DNA of 53,592 nt, taken from the NCBI GenBank assembly GCA_949285025.1, contig CASDXG010000052.1, positions 1 through 53,592 of the forward strand. Direction: 5' to 3'. The stretch comes from an uncultured Bacteroides sp. (GTDB taxonomy: Bacteria > Bacteroidota > Bacteroidia > Bacteroidales > Bacteroidaceae). Made by a program: the position numbers and the translations under genes. Shown one piece after another: positions 1-7,551 of the stretch; within the stretch, counting starts at the first letter, position 1, and every line of letters begins with the position of its first letter. The notes beneath the pieces were generated by a model, which saw only the letters and a program-made list of their open reading frames with translations, searched no databases and was not told where the DNA came from.

Positions 1-1
1 C

Positions 2-115
2 AGTGACTATACTGACCGATACATCAAGAAAGTGCAGTACAAACTCAACTCAAGGCCAAGGGAAAAATTAAACTTCGACACGCCAAAATGCAGGTTCTTC
101 AATTTCTTTGATTAA
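2..115 (+). pseudogene. IS30-like transposase, C-terminal end only (cut by window edge)
   Basis: An open frame enters from the left edge and ends at a TAA at 113-115. It gives 37 residues, including the stretch YKLNSRPREKLNFDTP. A segment of the form 'KLNxRPRxxLxFxTP' close to the C-terminus is typical of IS30-family DDE transposases, which are common in Bacteroidales. Only the last residues are visible, so I cannot tell whether the gene was intact outside the window; it is typed as partial for that reason. The stop is followed at once by a likely terminal repeat, as expected for an IS right end. The family call rests on a short stretch and is moderately secure. Confidence 0.7.
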
Positions 116-140
116 TTTTGCATTTGCTGTTGGACTCTAC
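116..140. repeat. candidate right terminal repeat of the IS30-like element
   Basis: Directly after the transposase stop comes a segment beginning TTTTGCATTTGCTGTT and ending GGACTCTAC. IS30-family elements of Bacteroidetes usually have their right inverted repeat immediately after the transposase gene with this kind of sequence. The left partner lies outside the window, so the exact boundary and any target duplication cannot be checked here. Confidence 0.4.
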
Positions 141-288
141 ACATATCATAAACGCCCCCATTTTCTCAAGCAAATATTCAATAAACCATGACAGCATGAC
201 AGTTTTTTCTTAATTTTGCCTCCGCAAAAATTAAACGGATATTCAGGCATGATTTTTGCTATACTAAGATTATAAATTATATAAAGTC
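141..288. promoter_or_regulatory. grpE upstream region with TAnnTTTG -7 element at 211-218
   Basis: The space between the IS end and grpE holds TAATTTTG at 211-218, a match to the Bacteroides -7 consensus TAnnTTTG, about 70 bases before the start codon. No good -33 TTTG is visible at the expected distance. The -7 box lies inside an inverted repeat: TAATTTTGC at 211-219 faces GCAAAAATTA across CTCC. This is not the CIRCE operator (TTAGCACTC-N9-GAGTGCTAA). A second, weaker possibility is TATACT near 260. Promoter activity is inferred. Confidence 0.4.
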
Positions 289-906
289 ATGAGTACTCAT
301 AACAATCATATGCAAGAAGAAGAAAAAAGACTGAGAGATGAAGAGCAAATTTCTGCACAGACAAACGCAGAAACACCCTCCAATGAAGAATCGGCAGCAG
401 AAACACCTTCCGAACAAACAACAGAAGAAGAGTTAAACGCAGAAGAAAAGTTGGTAAAAGAACTGGAAGAAGCGAACAAAACGATAGAAGATCAAAAAGA
501 TAAATATTTGCGTTTATCGGCTGAATTTGACAACTACCGGAAAAGAACGCTGAAAGAAAAAGCTGAATTGATAAAGAACGGAGGAGAAAAAGCCATCAAT
601 GCAATTCTTCCAATATTGGACGATTTGGAACGGGCACTGCAGAACATGCAACAATCCGACGACATAAAAGCCATATACGAAGGCATTGAATTGATCTATC
701 AAAAGTCTTTAAAGAACCTGTCTCACGAAGGGTTGGAACAAATGAAACCCATCGGAGAAGATTTTAATACCGATTATCATGAAGCAATCGCTCTCGTCCC
801 CGCGACAGAAGACGGGCAAAAAGGGAAAATTCTCGATTGCGTTCAGACCGGATATAAACTAAATGACAAAGTGATTCGCCACGCAAAAGTTGTGGTGGCA
901 CAATGA
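289..906 (+). CDS. grpE: GrpE, nucleotide exchange factor of DnaK
   Basis: Cytoplasmic cochaperone that releases ADP from DnaK and so resets the Hsp70 cycle. The 205-residue protein starts with a long acidic Glu-rich tail (about residues 9-55), followed by the coiled-coil dimerisation helix. Conserved GrpE blocks follow: YLRLSAEFDNYRKRT (73-87), LPILDDLERAL (107-117) and the C-terminal beta-wing ending in IRHAKVVVAQ. Length is normal for the family with a slightly long N-terminus; ATG at 310 is a possible alternative start. dnaJ lies 67 bases downstream on the same strand, so the two are probably co-transcribed as a heat-shock unit. dnaK is not in the window. Confidence 0.96.
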   Translation: MSTHNNHMQEEEKRLRDEEQISAQTNAETPSNEESAAETPSEQTTEEELNAEEKLVKELEEANKTIEDQKDKYLRLSAEFDNYRKRTLKEKAELIKNGGEKAINAILPILDDLERALQNMQQSDDIKAIYEGIELIYQKSLKNLSHEGLEQMKPIGEDFNTDYHEAIALVPATEDGQKGKILDCVQTGYKLNDKVIRHAKVVVAQ

Positions 907-973
907 TATAATAAAAATATTCCGTTGAATGATTACGGTTTGATCGTAAACAACAAAACTCATTTTCACGTTT

Positions 974-2149
974 ATGGCAAAAAGAGATTATTACGAAGTG
1001 CTTGGCGTAACGAAATCGGCGACAGCAGACGAAATAAAAAAAGCATACAGAAAAAAAGCGATTCAACACCATCCGGACAAGAATCCCGGTGATAAAGAGG
1101 CGGAAGAAAAGTTCAAAGAGGCTGCCGAAGCATACGAAGTATTGAGCAATCCTGATAAACGTGCACGGTATGACCAGTTCGGACACGCCGGTGTTGAAGG
1201 TGCAGCCGGCGGAGCCGGTGGCTTTGGAGGCTTCGGAGCCGGAGGAATGTCTATGGACGATATTTTCTCTATGTTCGGGGATATTTTCGGAGGACATTCA
1301 GGCTTTGGCGGATTCAGCGGCGGTAGCGGACAAGCACGTCAACGGAAATATAGAGGTTCCGACTTACGTGTCAAAGTAAAACTGACATTAAAAGAAATCT
1401 CTACCGGCGTAGAAAAAAAATTCAAACTAAAGAAATATGTCCAATGCTCCCATTGTCATGGAACAGGAGCTGAGGGAAACAGCGGAAGCGAAACCTGTCC
1501 GACATGTCACGGAACAGGAAGTGTGACAAGAACCCAGCAAAGCATTTTCGGAATGGTTCAAACCCAAACCGTCTGTCCGCAGTGTAATGGTGAAGGCAAA
1601 ATCATCAAAAATAAATGTAAAGAATGTGGGGGTGAAGGTATTGTTTACGGAGAAGAGGTAGTAACAGTAAAGATTCCTGCCGGTGTAGCCGAAGGTATGC
1701 AAGTTACAATGAACGGGAAAGGCAACGCAGGAAAGCACAACGGTATCGCCGGAGACCTGCTGGTTCTCATCGAAGAAGAGAAACATCCCGAACTGATTCG
1801 TGACGAAAGCGACCTGATATACAACCTACTTTTAAGCGTACCGACTGCAGCATTAGGAGGTACTGTCGAAATCCCGACCATCGACGGAAAAGCCAAAATC
1901 AAAATAGAACCCGGCACCCAACCCGGAAAAGTATTGCGTTTACGCGGAAAAGGACTGCCAAACATAAACAGTTACGGGTACAGTACGGGAACAGGAGACT
2001 TACTTGTCAATGTAAGCATCTACATCCCCGAAACCCTTACTAAGGAAGAAAAACAAGCTTTGGAGAAATGGCAGGAATCAGAAAACTTCAAACCTAACAT
2101 GACATTAAAAGACAAAATATTTAAAAAATTCCGCAGCTTGTTCGATTAA
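974..2149 (+). CDS. dnaJ: DnaJ, Hsp40 chaperone
   Basis: Type I Hsp40 that delivers unfolded clients to DnaK and stimulates its ATPase. The 391-residue protein has the full order of domains. The J domain (1-70) carries the HPD triad at 33-35. A Gly/Phe-rich linker spans about 75-118. The zinc-binding domain has four CxxCxGxG motifs starting at Cys158 ([32 protein letters not shown]). The C-terminal substrate-binding domains follow. Nothing is missing. It follows grpE closely and is followed by a long hairpin at 2168-2236 that probably closes the unit. Confidence 0.97.
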   Translation: MAKRDYYEVLGVTKSATADEIKKAYRKKAIQHHPDKNPGDKEAEEKFKEAAEAYEVLSNPDKRARYDQFGHAGVEGAAGGAGGFGGFGAGGMSMDDIFSMFGDIFGGHSGFGGFSGGSGQARQRKYRGSDLRVKVKLTLKEISTGVEKKFKLKKYVQCSHCHGTGAEGNSGSETCPTCHGTGSVTRTQQSIFGMVQTQTVCPQCNGEGKIIKNKCKECGGEGIVYGEEVVTVKIPAGVAEGMQVTMNGKGNAGKHNGIAGDLLVLIEEEKHPELIRDESDLIYNLLLSVPTAALGGTVEIPTIDGKAKIKIEPGTQPGKVLRLRGKGLPNINSYGYSTGTGDLLVNVSIYIPETLTKEEKQALEKWQESENFKPNMTLKDKIFKKFRSLFD

Positions 2150-2167
2150 CCAGTATAAGAAGGACAA

Positions 2168-2236
2168 AAATATGCCGCAGTTCTCAAAATCAGAAAGATA
2201 TTTTTTTCTTGAAACAGTAAGAACTGCGGCATATTT
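2168..2236 (+). terminator. long hairpin after dnaJ (terminator-like)
   Basis: A perfect 17-base inverted repeat: AAATATGCCGCAGTTCT at 2168-2184 pairs with 2220-2236. The loop is 35 bases and contains a smaller inverted repeat (AGAAA...TTTCT). No T-run follows the right arm, so it may act as an mRNA 3'-end stabiliser rather than a classic rho-independent terminator. Confidence 0.6.
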
Positions 2237-2334
2237 CATATATCAACGTCCGATTATCTCAGCACATATTCCATAAGACATCCATTTTTTCTAAAAAACA
2301 TATAACACTTTATTTCACAAAACAAGGAATAAAC

Positions 2335-3621
2335 ATGATGACTTACGATGAAACTCTTTCATATTTATACCAAAGCGCTCCTCTATTCCAGCAAATAGGG
2401 AAAGGCGCATATAAAGAAGGTCTTGACACAACATATACACTTGACACCTATTTCGCGCACCCGCACCGTAAATTCCATACCATCCATATAGCCGGAACAA
2501 ACGGAAAAGGTTCCTGCTCGCACACGTTGGCTGCCATATTGCAAAGCGCCGGATACAAGACCGGACTATATACTTCTCCTCACCTCATCGACTTCCGTGA
2601 ACGAATACGCGTAAACGGACAGCCCATATCACAGGCATTCGTTGTCGATTTCGTAGAAAGACACCGCTGCTTTTTCGAGGCACTACATCCGTCATTCTTC
2701 GAACTGACAACGGCTATGGCGTTTCATTATTTCCAACAACAGGCGGTAGATGTTGCCGTTATTGAGGTCGGATTAGGTGGAAGACTCGATTGCACGAACA
2801 TCATCACCCCCGATTTCAGCCTGATAACCAATATCAGTTTCGATCACATTCAGTTTTTAGGCAACACTCTTGCGCAGATTGCTTCGGAAAAAGCCGGCAT
2901 CATCAAACGGAACGTTCCGGTAATTATCGGAGAAACAACACCCGAAACCAAACCGGTTTTTCAAGAGAAAGCCCGGGAAATGCACGCACCGATTCTTTTT
3001 GCAGAGGAAGAATCTTTATTGCAACAATCCGATAATACACCCGACGGGAAATATCTTTATCAAACAACCGACTATAAAAATCTGACAGGCGAACTGGGAG
3101 GATTCTGCCAAACGAAGAATACAAACACCCTGCTTCCTGCCATCCGTATGCTAAAACAATGCGGATACAAAATAAAAGAAGAAAACGTTCGCGAAGGATT
3201 CGCAAAAGTGTGCGAACTGACCGGGCTCATGGGACGATGGCAAAAAATCGGTATCTCTCCCAATATTATATGCGATACAGGACATAACGTCGGCGGATTT
3301 CAATACATTTGCCGGCAGCTTTCCCACCAAACATACGCACATTTACGTATAATCATCGGGATGGTTAACGACAAAGATATCAGCGGAGTACTTGACATGC
3401 TCCCCAAAAATGCAATCTATTACTTCACCCGCGCTTCCGTACAACGGGCATTGCCTCCCGAAACAATACAAGATCTCGCATCTTCTTTCGGGCTGCACGG
3501 AAAAACTTACCCGGATGTCATGATGGCACTGTGTGCAGCAAAAAAAGATGCATCCCGAGATGACCTGATATTCGTGGGAGGGAGCAGCTTCATCGTTGCC
3601 GACCTCCTAAAAATTACATAA
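2335..3621 (+). CDS. folC: FolC, bifunctional dihydrofolate synthase / folylpolyglutamate synthase
   Basis: ATP-dependent ligase of the Mur-ligase fold. It adds glutamate to dihydropteroate and then extends the polyglutamate tail of folates in the cytoplasm. The 428-residue product has the P-loop GTNGKGS at 54-60, the family block TGLYTSPHLIDFRERIRVNG just after it, and VIEVGLGGRLDCTNI in the ATPase domain; the C-terminal glutamate-ligase domain includes DTGHNVGG. Length is normal. Two consecutive ATG codons (2335, 2338) could start it. It stands alone between the dnaJ hairpin and its own terminator hairpin. Confidence 0.95.
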   Translation: MMTYDETLSYLYQSAPLFQQIGKGAYKEGLDTTYTLDTYFAHPHRKFHTIHIAGTNGKGSCSHTLAAILQSAGYKTGLYTSPHLIDFRERIRVNGQPISQAFVVDFVERHRCFFEALHPSFFELTTAMAFHYFQQQAVDVAVIEVGLGGRLDCTNIITPDFSLITNISFDHIQFLGNTLAQIASEKAGIIKRNVPVIIGETTPETKPVFQEKAREMHAPILFAEEESLLQQSDNTPDGKYLYQTTDYKNLTGELGGFCQTKNTNTLLPAIRMLKQCGYKIKEENVREGFAKVCELTGLMGRWQKIGISPNIICDTGHNVGGFQYICRQLSHQTYAHLRIIIGMVNDKDISGVLDMLPKNAIYYFTRASVQRALPPETIQDLASSFGLHGKTYPDVMMALCAAKKDASRDDLIFVGGSSFIVADLLKIT

Positions 3622-3676
3622 AGATTTTATTCAAAATACGCGAAATGTTTGGGTAATTTGAATAAAATCTTTTTAT
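3620..3676 (+). terminator. rho-independent-type terminator after folC
   Basis: A perfect 16-base inverted repeat (AAAGATTTTATTCAAA at 3620-3635 with 3657-3672) overlaps the folC stop codon and is followed by TTATTT. The stem is AT-rich and therefore fairly weak. It separates folC from the galactose operon. Confidence 0.7.
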
Positions 3677-3726
3677 TTGCATTACAAAACAACAAACGAA
3701 AGAACAAATAAGATTTATAAAGAATC

Positions 3727-4821
3727 ATGAATGACACATTTTACCATGGACACAACGTCTGCAAGCTCAAAAGAGGCGATTTCCAAAAAACAATAAACGG
3801 AAAGAAAACAGACCTCTTTATCCTCGCAAACAATAACGGAAGTGAAATAGCCGCAACGAACTATGGAGGAGCAATTGCTGCTATCATGGTTCCGGATAAA
3901 GAAAACCAATTTGCCAATATCATACAAGGACATGACAATATTGATTCCGTAATCAACAGTCCGGAACCTTTCCTCAGCACTTTAATAGGACGCTATGGAA
4001 ACCGCATAGCAAAAGGGAAATTTTTATTGGACGATAAGGAATACAATCTGACCATTAACAATGGTCCTAATTCACTTCACGGCGGCCCCACCGGTTTTCA
4101 TACCAAAGTCTGGGATGCAATACAGCCAAATCAACAAAGCCTGACACTCAAATATCACTCTTGCGACGGCGAAGAAGGATTTCCCGGAAACTTAGATATT
4201 ACCGTAACATATACACTGTCGGATAAAAACGAGCTGATTATTTCCTATACAGCTACCACCGATGAGAAAACAATTATCAATCTTACTCACCATGCATTCT
4301 TTAACCTTGCGGGACTGAATGCGCCAACTCCAAGTATAGAGAACAATCTTGTAACCATAAATGCCGACTTCTTCATTCCAATAGATGAAAACGCTATCCC
4401 CACAGGAGAGATACTAAAAGTAGAGAATACTCCGATGGACTTCCGCACTCCTCACTCCGTTGGAAGCAGAATAAACGAACCATTCGAACAATTAAAGCTG
4501 GGAGCCGGATATGACCATTGCTACGTTTTAAATAAAAAAGAAGCCGGATGTCTTACTTTTGCAGCCAAATGTATCGAGCCAATCAGCAAACGTTCGCTGG
4601 AAGTATACACCACAGAACCGGGCATACAACTTTATACAGCCAATTGGCACAGCGGTTTTAAAGGATATCATGGAGCGACATTCCCGAAACGCAGTGCCAT
4701 TTGCTTCGAGGCACAGCATTTCCCTGACAGTCCGAACAGAGGATACTTCCCTTCGGTTGTCCTGAAACCGGGAGAGACATACAGACAGACAACAATATAC
4801 AAATTCGGAATCGAACAATAA
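3727..4821 (+). CDS. galM: GalM, aldose 1-epimerase (galactose mutarotase)
   Basis: Interconverts the alpha and beta anomers of galactose so that galactokinase receives the alpha form. The 364-residue protein carries the usual landmarks: GRYGNRIAKGKF, LHGGPTGFH with the substrate-binding His, NLTHHAFFNLAG with the catalytic His, and FEAQHFPDSPN with the catalytic Glu near the C-terminus. No signal peptide is visible, so it should be cytoplasmic. It is the first gene of galM-transporter-galK, with gaps of 36 and 31 bases. No clean TAnnTTTG promoter is visible in the 50 bases between the folC terminator and this start. Confidence 0.93.
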   Translation: MNDTFYHGHNVCKLKRGDFQKTINGKKTDLFILANNNGSEIAATNYGGAIAAIMVPDKENQFANIIQGHDNIDSVINSPEPFLSTLIGRYGNRIAKGKFLLDDKEYNLTINNGPNSLHGGPTGFHTKVWDAIQPNQQSLTLKYHSCDGEEGFPGNLDITVTYTLSDKNELIISYTATTDEKTIINLTHHAFFNLAGLNAPTPSIENNLVTINADFFIPIDENAIPTGEILKVENTPMDFRTPHSVGSRINEPFEQLKLGAGYDHCYVLNKKEAGCLTFAAKCIEPISKRSLEVYTTEPGIQLYTANWHSGFKGYHGATFPKRSAICFEAQHFPDSPNRGYFPSVVLKPGETYRQTTIYKFGIEQ

Positions 4822-4857
4822 TAAACCTTTTTATCATAAAATAATCCTAAAAACATT

Positions 4858-6159
4858 ATGTCAGAAACTAAGAAAAATTATGCATTGCCAATAGCAATGA
4901 TGATCGCCCTCTTCGCCATGATTTCATTCGTAACAGGGCTTACCAACCCATTAGGGGTAATCGTTAAACATCAATTCTCTGTAGCTAACTGGATGACGCA
5001 GTTAGGAAATGCGGCAAACTTTATCGCCTATGCATTCATGGGCCTGCCTGCCGGTATAATGTTAAAACGGCTCGGCTATAAAAAGACTTCATTGACTGCC
5101 GTAACAGTTGGTTTTGTCGGAGTCGGAATCCAATATCTTTCCGGATTAAGCGACAACGGATTCGCCATTTATCTTGTAGGCGCTTTCGTCTCAGGTTTCT
5201 CAATGTGTATGCTGAACACCGTAGTAAACCCCATGCTGAACACTCTTGCAGGAGGTGGTAAGAAAGGAAATCAGCTGATACAGTTCGGCGGTTCTGTCAA
5301 CTCTATCTCTGCAACCATCGTTCCTGTATTGGTAGGTTATCTGATGGGAGACGTGGCACAAGCAAAAATCAGCGATGCAGCTCCCGCATTATTTATCGCA
5401 ATGGGAATCTTTGCAGTAGTATTTGTTGTACTATCTCTCATGAAATTACCGGAACCACATCTCGAACCGGCATCAAAACAAAAGGTAAAAGACAAATACA
5501 GCCCGATGTCATTCCGCCACTTCGTATTGGGAACTGTTGCAATTTTTATCTATGTAGGTATAGAAGTCGGAATTCCTAACTTCATGAATCTGTTTTTAAC
5601 TACAGCAAAAGAAGGCACAGGAGGTGCAACCGGGTTCGGCATGGATACAGCAATGGCAGGTTCATTAGTCGGAACATACTGGTTCCTCATGATGTGCGGC
5701 CGTTTACTTGGCGGTATCTTCGGAGGCAAATTCTCCAGCAGAAGCCAAATTTCTTTTGTAAGTATCATCGCTTTGGTTTTACTACTTGTCGGAATCTTCG
5801 CTTCAACAAGCATATCAGTATCAATGCCTGTATTTAAATCAGACATAAGCTTCGGCATGACAACTGTACCTCTCAGCATTATGTGCTTCGTATTGTGCGG
5901 ACTTTGTACTTCTGTCATGTGGGGAGGTATTTTCAACCTTGCAGTAGAAGGTTTAGGAAAATACACATCCATGGGATCAGGAATCTTCATGATTATGGTT
6001 TGCGGTGGAGGTATCTTACCTTTGATACAAGGTGCATTGGCTGATATCACCAGCAACTATATGACAAGCTACTGGGTTGTCGTAGCCGGTGTATGCTATA
6101 TTTTATATTATGCACTCTTCGGAAGCAAGAATGTAAACAAAGACATTCCGGTTGAATAA
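4858..6159 (+). CDS. MFS sugar transporter, FucP/GluP-like (glucose/galactose)
   Basis: Inner-membrane proton-linked sugar importer of the FHS (FucP/GluP) branch of the major facilitator superfamily. The 433-residue protein is hydrophobic throughout with about 12 transmembrane segments. It starts with a cytoplasmic tail MSETKKNYALP and has loop motifs GIMLKRLGYKK and GRLLGGIFGGKF typical of MFS. Its position between galM and galK makes galactose (or glucose/galactose) the likely substrate; this is inference from context, because residues alone do not settle specificity. It is translated with its neighbours as one operon. Confidence 0.9.
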   Translation: MSETKKNYALPIAMMIALFAMISFVTGLTNPLGVIVKHQFSVANWMTQLGNAANFIAYAFMGLPAGIMLKRLGYKKTSLTAVTVGFVGVGIQYLSGLSDNGFAIYLVGAFVSGFSMCMLNTVVNPMLNTLAGGGKKGNQLIQFGGSVNSISATIVPVLVGYLMGDVAQAKISDAAPALFIAMGIFAVVFVVLSLMKLPEPHLEPASKQKVKDKYSPMSFRHFVLGTVAIFIYVGIEVGIPNFMNLFLTTAKEGTGGATGFGMDTAMAGSLVGTYWFLMMCGRLLGGIFGGKFSSRSQISFVSIIALVLLLVGIFASTSISVSMPVFKSDISFGMTTVPLSIMCFVLCGLCTSVMWGGIFNLAVEGLGKYTSMGSGIFMIMVCGGGILPLIQGALADITSNYMTSYWVVVAGVCYILYYALFGSKNVNKDIPVE

Positions 6160-6190
6160 CCGGGTTTTTAACCCTTAAACTTTTACCAGT

Positions 6191-7345
6191 ATGGAGATAG
6201 AATTTGTAAGAGAACGCTTCATCAAACATTTTGATGGGACCACAGGTTCGGTATATGCATCTCCGGGACGCATCAACTTAATAGGAGAACATACCGATTA
6301 TAACGGAGGTTTTGTATTTCCCGGTGCAGTAGACAAAGGCATCATCGCGGAAATCAAGCCCAACGGAAAAGATAAAGTATGCGCTTACTCAATCGACCTG
6401 AAAGATTATGTTGAATTCGGATTGAAAGAAGAAGATGCACCGAAGGCCAGCTGGGCACGATATATTTTCGGCGTCTGCCGCGAAATGATTAAAAGAGGTG
6501 TAGATGTAAAAGGGTTCAATACGGCTTTTGCAGGCGATGTACCTCTGGGTGCAGGCATGTCTTCTTCTGCAGCCCTCGAATCAACTTATGCATATGCCCT
6601 GAATGATTTATTTGGAGAAAACCGGATAGACAAATTCGAATTGGCGAAAGTAGGACAAGCAACCGAGCATAATTACTGCGGAGTAAACTGCGGCATCATG
6701 GATCAGTTTGCCTCCGTATTTGGAAAAGCCGGAAATCTTATCCGCTTAGACTGCCGTTCTTTGGAATATCAATACTTCCCGTTCAAACCGGAAGGCTACC
6801 GTCTGGTGTTGCTTGATTCGGTTGTAAAACACGAATTGGCTTCCTCTGCATACAACAAGCGCCGAAAGAGTTGTGAAAACGTTGTCGCAGCCATTAAAAA
6901 GAATCACCCCAATGTGGAATTCTTACGCGACTGTACAATGGATATGCTGAACGCGGTAAAGAATGAAGTATCCGAAGAAGATTTCAAACGCGCCGAATAT
7001 GTTATCGAAGAAATCCAACGGGTAATGGACGTATGCGATGCGTTAGAAAAAAATGATTACGAAACAGTCGGACAAAAAATGTATGAAACTCATTATGGTA
7101 TGAGCAAACTCTATGAAGTAAGTTGCGAGGAACTTGATTTCTTAAACGACATTGCTTTCGACTGCGGAGTAACAGGCTCCCGCGTAATGGGCGGCGGATT
7201 TGGAGGATGCACCATCAATCTGGTAAAAACAGAACTGTATGAAACCTTTATTACAACGGCGACCCAGCGCTTTAAAGAAAAGTTCGGCCGCACGCCTAAA
7301 ATATACGATGTTGTAATAAGCGACGGCTCACGCAAGCTCTGCTAA
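6191..7345 (+). CDS. galK: GalK, galactokinase
   Basis: Phosphorylates alpha-galactose to galactose-1-phosphate in the Leloir pathway. The 384-residue GHMP-family kinase has the galactokinase signature around GEHTDYNGG (32-40), the ATP-binding GHMP motif PLGAGMSSSAALE (118-130) and the C-terminal glycine-rich motif VMGGGFGGC. Length is normal. It is the last gene of the operon. Neither galT nor galE is nearby, so the next steps of the pathway must be encoded elsewhere. An SD-like sequence is not obvious before the ATG, as is usual in this group. Confidence 0.96.
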   Translation: MEIEFVRERFIKHFDGTTGSVYASPGRINLIGEHTDYNGGFVFPGAVDKGIIAEIKPNGKDKVCAYSIDLKDYVEFGLKEEDAPKASWARYIFGVCREMIKRGVDVKGFNTAFAGDVPLGAGMSSSAALESTYAYALNDLFGENRIDKFELAKVGQATEHNYCGVNCGIMDQFASVFGKAGNLIRLDCRSLEYQYFPFKPEGYRLVLLDSVVKHELASSAYNKRRKSCENVVAAIKKNHPNVEFLRDCTMDMLNAVKNEVSEEDFKRAEYVIEEIQRVMDVCDALEKNDYETVGQKMYETHYGMSKLYEVSCEELDFLNDIAFDCGVTGSRVMGGGFGGCTINLVKTELYETFITTATQRFKEKFGRTPKIYDVVISDGSRKLC

Positions 7346-7362
7346 CAATACTTTTTTATAAT

Positions 7363-7483
7363 AAATCGGTACGAATCGCACGATTCCACTGCACAAAGAC
7401 AAACGAAAACATACGGTTTTATCCTTAATTACCGCCATCTTTCGTAAGAACAACAGGAGGATTCATGCAATTCGTACCGATTT
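7363..7483. repeat. 121-bp element with perfect 14-bp inverted ends upstream of transketolase
   Basis: AAATCGGTACGAAT at 7363-7376 is an exact inverted copy of 7470-7483. The spacing of 93 bases is far longer than a normal terminator loop. Inside lie a short palindrome GAATCG-CA-CGATTC (7373-7386), which shares bases with the left arm, and a perfect AGGAGG at 7455-7460. It could be a MITE-like relic or a folded leader of an upstream transcript. No target-site duplication is evident. Function unknown. Confidence 0.5.
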
Positions 7484-7521
7484 TCTTTAAAAAACAACAG
7501 GGCAATCCAAGTTTATTTACT

Positions 7522-7529
7522 TATCTTTG
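7522..7529 (+). promoter_or_regulatory. Bacteroides -7 box for transketolase
   Basis: TATCTTTG matches the Bacteroides -7 consensus TAnnTTTG and ends 22 bases before the ATG at 7552. Its location inside the longer open frame argues that translation starts at 7552 and not at the upstream ATG (7465). A -33 TTTG is not obvious. Confidence 0.65.
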
Positions 7530-7551
7530 TCCCAAATTAACGATAGGAACA

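Noticed and set aside
5550-6056. 168-codon minus-strand open frame inside the MFS transporter gene
   Set aside because: Mirror of membrane-protein codons; Pro/Lys-rich translation with no family features.
7465-7551. Upstream N-terminal extension of transketolase
   Set aside because: A -7 promoter box lies within it, and the residues do not match the family N-terminus. Kept only as a finding because of the AGGAGG.
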